Made by a program: the position numbers and the translations under genes
Notes under the pieces: generated by a model
What the model was told of the DNA's origin: nothing
Seen by the model: the letters and a program-made list of their open reading frames with translations, nothing else
Database searches by the model: none
Shown here: piece after piece, positions 1 through 6,131 of the stretch
How the letters are laid out: the number at the start of each line of letters is the position of its first letter
How positions within the stretch are numbered: the first letter of the stretch is position 1
DNA from: Alphaproteobacteria bacterium
GTDB taxonomy: Bacteria > Pseudomonadota > Alphaproteobacteria > Rhizobiales > Aestuariivirgaceae
Length of the DNA stretch: 22,010 bases
Direction of reading: 5' to 3'
Assembly: GCA_024279045.1 (NCBI GenBank)
Contig: JAJRRZ010000268.1
Coordinates: forward strand, 1-22,010

Positions 1-129
1 GACTTCAAGGACACGCCGATGCCGCAGTTCGATACCTATCTGGTATACCCTGAAGAGCTGCGCCAGTCGAAGCGGGTGAAGGTGTTCCGCGACTTCATCG
101 TGGCGGAAGCGCAGGGCTGGAAATTCTGA
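1..129 (+). CDS. LysR-family transcriptional regulator, C-terminal fragment
   Basis: The window opens inside a reading frame of 42 codons ending in TGA at 127-129. The visible tail includes FDTYLVYPEELRQSKRVKVF and RDFIVAEAQGW. A short aromatic strand followed by a polar helix of the type RVxVFRDFI is how many LysR-type regulators end, in the last helix of the periplasmic-binding-like effector domain. The DNA-binding part lies outside the window, so neither target nor inducer can be inferred. aroA begins 28 bases downstream on the same strand, but nothing links the two functionally. The family call rests on the C-terminal pattern alone. Confidence 0.6.
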   Translation, partial: DFKDTPMPQFDTYLVYPEELRQSKRVKVFRDFIVAEAQGWKF

Positions 130-157
130 AATCCACCGTTCATGAAAGCTGTTACAT

Positions 158-1540
158 ATGCGTAACGAACAGGAAACCAGCGGCCTGGTGCTGCGCGCCG
201 CACCATCGCGGGGGCTGGCGGGCGAGGTGGAGGTGCCGGGCGACAAGTCGGTCTCGCACCGCGCGGTGATGCTTGGCGCGCTGGCCATCGGCACGACGAG
301 GGTCAGCGGCCTGCTGGAGGCGGCGGACGTGCTGCGCACGGTGCAGGCCATGGCCGCGCTGGGCGCGCGGCTGGAGCGGCATTCGGCACAGGATGGCAGC
401 GGCGCGGGCGTGTGGCACATTGACGGGGTGGGCGTGCGTGGCTGGCGGCAGCCGGAAGAGGCCATCGACTTCGGCAATTCCGGCACCGGCGTGCGGCTCA
501 CCGCCGGACTGGTGGCCACCACGCCGGTCAAGGTGATCTTCACCGGTGACGAGTCGCTGTCGAAACGGCCAATGACGCGCATTGTCGAGCCACTGGGCCG
601 CTTCGGCGCGCGCATCGACACCGCCCCGGGCGGCACGCTGCCGATGCGCATCAGCGGCGCGGCGGAGCCCGTGCCCGTGGAGTATGAACTGCCGGTGCCC
701 TCCGCGCAGGTGAAATCGGCGGTGCTGCTGGCGGGCCTTGCCACGCCGGGCACCACCACGGTGATCGAGCCGGTGGCAAGTCGTGATCATACCGAGCGCA
801 TGCTGAAGGCCTTCGGCGCGGACATCGCCGAGGAGGTAGACGAACAGGGTGTGCGGCGCATCCATGTAACGGGGATGAAGGAGCTTTCCGCGCAGGAGAT
901 CGTGGTGCCGGGTGATCCCAGCTCGGCGGCCTTTCCGCTGGCGGCGGCCATCCTCTGCGCGGACAGCCGGGTGCTGGTGCAGAACGTGCTGCTCAACCCT
1001 ACGCGCACCGGGCTGATCGAGACGCTGCACGAGATGGGCGCGGAGATCCGCATCCTGAACCCGCGGCAGTCGGGCGGGGAGATCGTCGGCGATCTGCTGG
1101 CGGAAACCTCCGGCCTGCGCGGCATCACCGTGCCGGGAGGCCGCGCCCCGTCGATGATCGACGAATATCCGATTCTTGCGGTGCTGGCAGCCTTCGCGCA
1201 GGGCACCACGCGCATGGAAGGGCTGGCGGAGCTGCGGGTGAAGGAATGCGACCGGCTGGCGGTAACGGCGCAGGCGCTGGCAGCCTGTGGCGTAACGGTG
1301 CGCACGGGCGAGGACTGGCTGGAAGTGGACGGCTCCGGCGGCAAGGCCGTGCCGGGCGGGGCGGTCATCGACAGCCATCATGACCATCGCATCGCCATGA
1401 GCTTCCTGGTGCTGGGGCTGGCGGCGCAACAGCCGGTAACCGTGCGCGGGGCGGAAATGATCGCCACGTCGTTTCCCGGCTTCACGCAACTGATGCGCTC
1501 GCTGGGCGCGGACATCACCGAGGCAGCGGGCGCGGCGTGA
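158..1540 (+). CDS. aroA: 3-phosphoshikimate 1-carboxyvinyltransferase (EPSP synthase)
   Basis: EPSP synthase transfers the enolpyruvyl group of PEP to shikimate-3-phosphate, the sixth step of the shikimate pathway to aromatic amino acids, in the cytoplasm. The 460-residue length is normal. The phosphate-binding PGDKSVSHR lies at residues 27-35, GNSGTGVR at 106-113, SAQVKSAVLLAGL in the middle, and RAPSMIDEYPILAV, LRVKECDRL and DHRIAMSFLVLGL in the C-terminal half. These blocks resemble the alphaproteobacterial class II (CP4-like) enzymes more than the E. coli type. Residue 109 is Gly where the glyphosate-tolerant CP4 enzyme has Ala, so a class-II-like sequence with the sensitive-type residue is inferred. 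The ATG at 158 has only a weak ribosome site; an upstream ATG at 141 soon hits a stop. cmk follows after 37 bases, probably in one operon. Confidence 0.97.
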   Translation: MRNEQETSGLVLRAAPSRGLAGEVEVPGDKSVSHRAVMLGALAIGTTRVSGLLEAADVLRTVQAMAALGARLERHSAQDGSGAGVWHIDGVGVRGWRQPEEAIDFGNSGTGVRLTAGLVATTPVKVIFTGDESLSKRPMTRIVEPLGRFGARIDTAPGGTLPMRISGAAEPVPVEYELPVPSAQVKSAVLLAGLATPGTTTVIEPVASRDHTERMLKAFGADIAEEVDEQGVRRIHVTGMKELSAQEIVVPGDPSSAAFPLAAAILCADSRVLVQNVLLNPTRTGLIETLHEMGAEIRILNPRQSGGEIVGDLLAETSGLRGITVPGGRAPSMIDEYPILAVLAAFAQGTTRMEGLAELRVKECDRLAVTAQALAACGVTVRTGEDWLEVDGSGGKAVPGGAVIDSHHDHRIAMSFLVLGLAAQQPVTVRGAEMIATSFPGFTQLMRSLGADITEAAGAA

Positions 1541-1577
1541 AGCGGCGTGAAACGACGTGAACATGAGGATTGCACGC

Positions 1578-2288
1578 ATGGCCGAAACCGCACGGATGGC
1601 CAATGCCGCCGGCAAGACCGGAACGCCTGGCGAGCCGCGGCTGGTCATTGCCATCGACGGCCCGGCTGCCGCCGGCAAGGGCACGCTGGCGCGGCGCATC
1701 GCGGCGCACTACGATCTGCAATATCTCGACACCGGCGCGCTGTATCGCGCGGTGGGGCTGGCGATGCTGCGCGCCGGGCTTGACACGGACGATGAACAGG
1801 CAGCGGCGGAAGTGGCGCGCAAGCTTGATGTATCATTGCTGCAAGACCCCGAACTGCGCAGCATCGAGGCCGGTGATGCGGCCTCGAAGGTGGCGCGGCA
1901 CAAGGCCGTGCGCGCTGCGTTGCTGGACTTTCAGCGCGATTTCGCCCGCCAGGCGCCGCGCGGCGCGGTGCTGGACGGGCGTGATATCGGCACGGTGGTG
2001 CTTCCCGGTGCGGATGTGAAGCTGTTCATCACCGCCAGCCCGGAGGTGCGTGCGCGCAGGCGCTGGCTGGAGCTGGGCGGCGAGCGGGCCGATACCCCTT
2101 ACGAGGAGGTGTTGCGCGTGGTGAAGGAGCGCGACGCGCGCGATGCATCACGTGCCGAGGCGCCGATGAAACCGGCTGAGGACGCGCACTTGCTGGACAC
2201 CTCGGAATTGGATATAGATGCGGCGTTTCAGGCGGCGTTGCGCATCATCGATGCGCGCATCGATGCTCGCCGGAACAGCGATGCATGA
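1578..2288 (+). CDS. cmk: Cytidylate kinase (CMP/dCMP kinase)
   Basis: Cytidylate kinase phosphorylates CMP and dCMP with ATP, recycling pyrimidine nucleotides in the cytoplasm. The P-loop GPAAAGKGT lies at about residues 28-36, followed by the substrate-site block YLDTGALYRAV, then LDGRDIGTVVLP and the Arg-rich lid region VRARRRWLEL. At 236 residues it is of normal size. I chose the ATG at 1578 because GAGG at 1565-1568 sits 9 bases upstream. The frame is also open from a GTG at 1557 and an ATG at 1563, both with poorer ribosome sites, which would add up to seven residues. The gene lies between aroA and rpsA, a recurrent alphaproteobacterial order. The aroA-cmk junction carries short GCGTGAA-type direct repeats, probably accidental. 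Confidence 0.96.
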   Translation: MAETARMANAAGKTGTPGEPRLVIAIDGPAAAGKGTLARRIAAHYDLQYLDTGALYRAVGLAMLRAGLDTDDEQAAAEVARKLDVSLLQDPELRSIEAGDAASKVARHKAVRAALLDFQRDFARQAPRGAVLDGRDIGTVVLPGADVKLFITASPEVRARRRWLELGGERADTPYEEVLRVVKERDARDASRAEAPMKPAEDAHLLDTSELDIDAAFQAALRIIDARIDARRNSDA

Positions 2289-2597
2289 ACCGGAGCGCGG
2301 GCGCAGGCGCGGATGGCAGGGGCCGGCACTTGGCCACCACCCGTGTCGTCAGGCCCGTGGCGGCTTGGTTTTTCGCGTTTTCGAGCGCGCCACCCGGTAT
2401 GAACAGCGGGTGGTGCAGGTGTCAACCCGTCCGCGATGCCCGCCACGGATACGACCAGGGGCCTTGCGGACACGAACGAAGCCAGGGAAAAACCGCCCGC
2501 CCGGCGCATGAACGGAGCAACACCCGGACGGGACGACCTGCGGGCATTGCCGTGGGCCAACCCCTATTCGTTTGACGCACAGAAGGATATCGCAGCA
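2289..2597 (+). other. rpsA upstream leader, no gene seen
   Basis: These 309 bases between cmk and rpsA are GC-rich. They hold only short open frames without convincing protein features, and the rpsA frame itself runs open back to 2436. No clear sigma-70 promoter with good spacing was found. The interval is long for an operon junction, so an internal promoter or an autoregulated S1 leader RNA is possible. S1 is known to control its own translation in E. coli, but I cannot show a conserved leader structure here. Confidence 0.3.
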
Positions 2598-4316
2598 ATG
2601 AGCGAGACACAGAACCCCACCCGCGACGAGTTCGCCGCCCTGTTGGAGGAATCGTTCCTCTCGCACATGCCGAAGGAAGGCCAGGTGGTGAAAGGCCGGG
2701 TGATGGCCATCGAGAACGATTTTGCCATCATCGACCTGGGCCTGAAGACCGAAGGCCGCGTGCCGCTGCGCGAGTTCGAGCAGGCGGGCGAGGAAGTGAA
2801 GGTCGGCGATGAGGTGGAGGTCTATCTCGACCGCATCGAGAACGCGCTGGGCGAGGCGGTCATCTCGCGCGACAAGGCGCGCCGCGAGGAAGTATGGGAG
2901 AAGCTGCAGGAGGCCTTCGAGAAGGAAGAGCCGGTCACGGGACAGATCTTTGGCCGCGTGAAGGGCGGCTTCACGGTGGATCTGGGTGGCGTGGTGGCCT
3001 TCCTGCCCGGCTCGCAGGCCGACATCCGCCCGATTCACGACATCACGCCGCTGCTGAATGTCGATCAGCCGTTCAGGATCCTGAAAATGGATCGCCGCCG
3101 CGGCAACGTGGTGGTGTCGCGCCGCGCCATCCTGGAGGAGAGCCGCGCGGAACAGCGCCAGGAGCTGCTGGAAAAGCTGGAGGAAGGCCTGGTGGTGGAC
3201 GGCGTGGTGAAGAACATCACCGACTATGGCGCGTTCATCGACCTGGGCGGCATCGACGGCCTGCTGCACGTTACCGACATGAGCTGGAAGCGCGTCTCGC
3301 ACCCTTCCGACATGATGAGCGTCGGCGACACGGTGCAGGTGAAGGTCATCCGCATCAATCCGGAAACACAGCGCATCTCGCTGGGCATCAAGCAGCTTTC
3401 CGATGATCCGTGGAAGTCAGTGGTGGAGAAGTATCCGGTGAACGCCCGGGTGAAGGGCAAGGTTACCAACATCACCGACTATGGCGCGTTCATCGAACTG
3501 GAAGACGGCGTGGAAGGCCTGGTGCACGTCTCGGAGATGAGCTGGACGAAGCGCAACGTGCATCCGAGCAAGATCCTCTCCGTGGGCGAGGAGGTGGAGG
3601 TGCAGGTGCTGGATGTGAATCCGGAGCGCCGCCGCATCTCGCTGGGCCTGAAGCAGACCATGGAGAACCCGTGGGAGAGCATCAGCGAGAAATATCCCGT
3701 GGGCACCGAGGTCGAGGGCGAAATCAAGAACATCACCGAGTTCGGCATCTTCATCGGCCTGGAAGACGACATCGACGGCATGGTGCACCTCTCCGACATC
3801 GACTGGACGCGGCCCGGCGAGGAGGCCATCAAGGACTACCAGAAAGGCCAGAAGGTGAAGGCCGTGGTGCTGGACGTGAACCAGGAGAAGGAGCGCATCT
3901 CGCTGGGCATCAAGCAGCTGGGCGAGGATCCGCTGGCCAAGGCGGGCCTGAAGAAGGGCGCGACGGTTACCGCGGAGGTAACGGCGGTGGAGGAGAGCGG
4001 CATCGAGGTGAAGATCGCCGGCACGGACATCACCACCTTCATCAAGCGCGCCGACCTGGCCAAGGATCGTGCCGAGCAGCGTCCGGAGCGCTTCGCCGAG
4101 GGCGAGAAGGTGGACGCCATGGTAACCAGCGTGGATCGTGCCTCCGGCAAGGTGTCGCTGTCGATCAAGGCGCTGGAAGTGGCGGAAGAGAAGAAGGCGC
4201 TGAAGGAATTCGGCTCAACGGCTGCCGGCGCCTCGCTGGGCGACATCCTGAAAGCCGCGCTGGCCGAGAAGGAAGGTGGCGAGGAAAGCGAGGCGGAAAA
4301 GGACAAGGATTCTTGA
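2598..4316 (+). CDS. rpsA: 30S ribosomal protein S1
   Basis: S1 binds mRNA at the 30S subunit and helps unfold and position leaders for initiation. The 572-residue protein has six S1 (OB-fold) repeats at roughly residues 27-92, 110-175, 195-265, 280-350, 367-437 and 452-522. Repeats three to five carry the strong RNA-binding signature, seen as DYGAFIDLGG, DYGAFIELEDG and EFGIFIGLEDD, each followed by LxHxSxxxW-like residues and the recurring RISLGIKQL. An acidic low-complexity tail ends the protein. The frame stays open upstream to 2436, but ATG 2598 (MSETQNPTRDEF) is preferred: AGAAGGA lies upstream and this N-terminus fits the family. A terminator follows directly, so rpsA ends the aroA-cmk-rpsA unit. 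ihfB, often next in alphaproteobacteria, is absent. Confidence 0.97.
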   Translation: MSETQNPTRDEFAALLEESFLSHMPKEGQVVKGRVMAIENDFAIIDLGLKTEGRVPLREFEQAGEEVKVGDEVEVYLDRIENALGEAVISRDKARREEVWEKLQEAFEKEEPVTGQIFGRVKGGFTVDLGGVVAFLPGSQADIRPIHDITPLLNVDQPFRILKMDRRRGNVVVSRRAILEESRAEQRQELLEKLEEGLVVDGVVKNITDYGAFIDLGGIDGLLHVTDMSWKRVSHPSDMMSVGDTVQVKVIRINPETQRISLGIKQLSDDPWKSVVEKYPVNARVKGKVTNITDYGAFIELEDGVEGLVHVSEMSWTKRNVHPSKILSVGEEVEVQVLDVNPERRRISLGLKQTMENPWESISEKYPVGTEVEGEIKNITEFGIFIGLEDDIDGMVHLSDIDWTRPGEEAIKDYQKGQKVKAVVLDVNQEKERISLGIKQLGEDPLAKAGLKKGATVTAEVTAVEESGIEVKIAGTDITTFIKRADLAKDRAEQRPERFAEGEKVDAMVTSVDRASGKVSLSIKALEVAEEKKALKEFGSTAAGASLGDILKAALAEKEGGEESEAEKDKDS

Positions 4317-4349
4317 GCAGCGTCCTTTACCGCAGCGATCGTCTTTGCA

Positions 4350-4379
4350 GGGCGGAGGGTTGAACCCTCCGCCCTTTTT
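4350..4379 (+). terminator. Intrinsic terminator of rpsA
   Basis: A perfect 10-bp stem, GGGCGGAGGG (4350-4359) with CCCTCCGCCC (4365-4374), closes a TTGAA loop and runs straight into five T residues. It lies 34 bases after the rpsA stop. This is a textbook Rho-independent terminator and marks the end of the aroA-cmk-rpsA unit. Confidence 0.93.
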
Positions 4380-4380
4380 C

Positions 4381-4583
4381 GTGAGCCACGATACATAAAA
4401 TTTTATATTTGTTGTTATCAAAGTATAAATGAGATGATTGTTGATATATATACAGTTTTATTCAAATAAATTCTGCTGGCCTAACTGGAAGAAAAATCTT
4501 TATTGATACAAGTTCCGCTTGAATCGGCTTGTCCCGTCAGATCGCCGGGACATGGACTGGAATGAGGCTTCAAGCGGGAACAC
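4381..4583 (+). promoter_or_regulatory. AT-rich region upstream of the tad-like genes
   Basis: From about 4385 to 4510 the DNA is strikingly AT-rich compared with the rest of the window, with runs such as TAAAATTTTATATTTG and TTGATATATATACAG. It lies between the rpsA terminator and the first pseudopilin gene, so it most likely holds that gene's promoter. A loose candidate is TTGATA at 4441-4446 with an A/T-rich -10-like stretch about 17-20 bases on. The composition also fits DNA bound by a xenogeneic silencer, which is conjecture. Confidence 0.4.
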
Positions 4584-5129
4584 ATGATCATGAAGCGGTT
4601 TGCCGGAAGAATTGCCGCGTGGCGTCGCAGGTGGCGGCGCGACACCAGTGGCGCCACGGCGGTGGAGTTCGCATTGGTGATCCTGCCCTTCCTGTGGGTG
4701 GTCGTCGGCATCATGGAGCTGGCGCTGCTGATGTACTTCAGCAATGGCATCGAACATGGTGTGGAGCGCGCCGCCCGATTGGTGCGCACCGGACAGGCCT
4801 ATAAGAACACCCTGTCTCAGGAGCAGTTCCGCGATTACGTGTGCCGCTATGCCCTATGGACGTCCAAATGCAATACCGGGCTGAAGATTGAAGTGAAATC
4901 CTTTCCCGATTTCGCCAGTGTCAGTCTGGATCAGCCCACGTACGACCAGGACGGCAATCTGATCTTGCCGGAAACCTATGACATCGGCGGGCCACGGCAG
5001 GTGGTGGTGGTGCGGGCATTCTACAAGTGGAGCTTCATGACGATCCTTGGCGGCGGTCTGCTCGGCAAGACGCCAGACAACAGCATTCTTATCGGCGCGG
5101 CCACGACCTTCCGCAACGAACCTTTTTGA
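4584..5129 (+). CDS. TadE-like pseudopilin / Tad assembly protein
   Basis: A 181-residue protein with a very basic N-terminus (KRFAGRIAAWRRRWRR), then SGATAVEFALVILPFLWVVV leading into one hydrophobic segment at about residues 27-50, then a soluble domain. This is the TadE-like pattern. The Gly-x4-Glu-Phe site (Gly23, Glu28) matches the prepilin-type processing site cut by TadV in other Tad systems. TadE proteins are minor pseudopilins or assembly factors of Flp/Tad pili and act at the inner membrane and outside it. Two Cys residues in the soluble part could form a disulphide. A second ATG at 4590 is equally possible as start. No Tad ATPase, secretin or Flp gene is in the window, so it is an outlying pair or the partners lie elsewhere. 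Confidence 0.75.
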   Translation: MIMKRFAGRIAAWRRRWRRDTSGATAVEFALVILPFLWVVVGIMELALLMYFSNGIEHGVERAARLVRTGQAYKNTLSQEQFRDYVCRYALWTSKCNTGLKIEVKSFPDFASVSLDQPTYDQDGNLILPETYDIGGPRQVVVVRAFYKWSFMTILGGGLLGKTPDNSILIGAATTFRNEPF

Positions 5130-5173
5130 ACGAACCTTGCTGACAAAGGGTGATTTTTCGGGGAGTGTGCATC

Positions 5174-5812
5174 ATGTTGCAGGACAGCAAGACCAATGAT
5201 ACTGGCAACAGCGTGGCGCGGGGTGGCGTCATCGGGCGGTTCAATCGCCTGATCACATATCACGTGCGCCGCCGCATGGGCGACGAGCAGGGAATCGCGG
5301 CGCTGGAATTCGGCTTGCTGATGCCGGTCCTGATCATCCTCATGCTGGGTGCGGTGGAGCTGTTCCTGGCAACGACGGCATCGCGCCGCCTGACGCGCGT
5401 AACCAATACCATGGGTGATCTGATCACGCAGGCAAAGGGTGTGCTCAGCAAATCCGACATTGACGGATACTACAACGCGGCGCAGTACATCATGGGAGAC
5501 TTCCCGATCAGCAACACACTGGCGGTATCTATCTATACCTTCACCGTGGATGACAACACCGGCAATCCGAAACTGTCGTGGAAACACCACCTGGGCGATT
5601 TCCAGTGCATGAGCACGACACCGACGCTGACAGCGGAGCAGGAATCTTCCATGCAGGACGGCAACGACCTGGTGATCGCTTATGGCTGCTACAAGTACAA
5701 GGTCAGTATCGGCAGCTTGGTGCTGGGCAATATCACCCTCAACATGGGTGATGCGGTAAGCCTGCGTCCGCGCCAGCAGTTGCAGGTGGAATGCAGCGAC
5801 TGCACCAGTTGA
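5174..5812 (+). CDS. TadE/TadF-like pseudopilin
   Basis: A 212-residue protein with a polar, basic N-terminal stretch, then DEQGIAALEFGLLMPVLIIL starting a single membrane segment at about residues 44-66, then a soluble domain of about 145 residues. Gly40 and Glu45 again form the Gly-x4-Glu-Phe pseudopilin processing pattern. It probably pairs with the TadE-like gene 44 bases upstream, as TadE and TadF do in Flp pilus loci. The von Willebrand domain of TadG is not visible, so TadE/TadF is the better name. The frame opens at a GTG at 5150, but ATG 5174 has GGGGAG about 9 bases before it and is preferred. Three Cys-containing motifs (FQCM, YGCYKY, ECSDC) hint at disulphides. Confidence 0.7.
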   Translation: MLQDSKTNDTGNSVARGGVIGRFNRLITYHVRRRMGDEQGIAALEFGLLMPVLIILMLGAVELFLATTASRRLTRVTNTMGDLITQAKGVLSKSDIDGYYNAAQYIMGDFPISNTLAVSIYTFTVDDNTGNPKLSWKHHLGDFQCMSTTPTLTAEQESSMQDGNDLVIAYGCYKYKVSIGSLVLGNITLNMGDAVSLRPRQQLQVECSDCTS

Positions 5813-5880
5813 TGGCAGGGCCGCTCAGACCTGCAACCTGGAAAACCCTGCAGCTTTGCACTTGATCCATGCACATGCCA

Positions 5881-5940
5881 GAGTCGGTCGTGAAGAAAAG
5901 TTTTGTGGCCGACGGTGTCGGCCACAAATACTTTTCTTCA
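5881..5940. repeat. Palindromic repeat, family 1, unit 1 (hairpin 1)
   Basis: The 50 bases at 5891-5940 form an almost perfect inverted repeat. TGAAGAAAAG pairs with CTTTTCTTCA, and TTTGTGGCCGAC pairs with GTCGGCCACAAA around a GGT loop, with a single bulge. A-rich and T-rich outer arms flank a GC core, so it can act as a terminator in both directions between the convergent pseudopilin and copA genes. Bases 5881-5930 match 12991-13040 at 40 of 50 positions without gaps, so this is a dispersed repeat. Confidence 0.85.
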
Positions 5941-6004
5941 GGAAAAATGATGCGTTGTGCCGGCTTGCGGCGGCGCTGCGCCGGCACAACAACATTTTTG
6001 CCTG
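5939..6004. repeat. Hairpin 2 of the intergenic array
   Basis: GTTGTGCCGGC (5954-5964) pairs perfectly with GCCGGCACAAC (5980-5990). Outside it, AAAAATG (5943-5949) pairs with CATTTTT (5993-5999) and CAGG with CCTG, separated by an internal loop. The T-run on the right and A-run on the left again suit bidirectional termination. The layout resembles hairpin 1, but the sequence is not clearly homologous. Confidence 0.75.
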
Positions 6005-6005
6005 A

Positions 6006-6055
6006 GGAATATTGCAAGGCTTTGCGCCATTACGACGCAAAGCCTTGCAATTTCC
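6006..6055. repeat. Hairpin 3 of the intergenic array
   Basis: ATTGCAAGGCTTTGCG (6011-6026) pairs perfectly over 16 bp with its reverse complement at 6036-6051, around the nine-base loop CCATTACGA. GGAA/TTCC extends the stem past a one-base bulge. It completes a run of three independent long hairpins downstream of the pseudopilin genes and 77 bases beyond the copA stop. There is no open frame of note in 5813-6131. Confidence 0.8.
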
Positions 6056-6131
6056 GCTGCATCAAGTTGCGTATTTTTCCTGTTCATGCATTGCCTTGTG
6101 AATAGTTCACGCTCGACGCCAGAGGCTGCGC

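Noticed and set aside
152..1699. 515-codon open frame on the minus strand opposite aroA
   Set aside because: It is antisense to a certain aroA. Its product is Arg/His/Gln-rich with no recognisable domain, typical of a shadow frame in GC-rich DNA.
5891..6055. Possible CRISPR array
   Set aside because: The three units are inverted repeats with different sequences, not identical direct repeats with spacers, and no cas gene is present.
5869..6105. 78-codon plus-strand frame in the hairpin array
   Set aside because: It reads through the palindromes and has no ribosome site or similarity.
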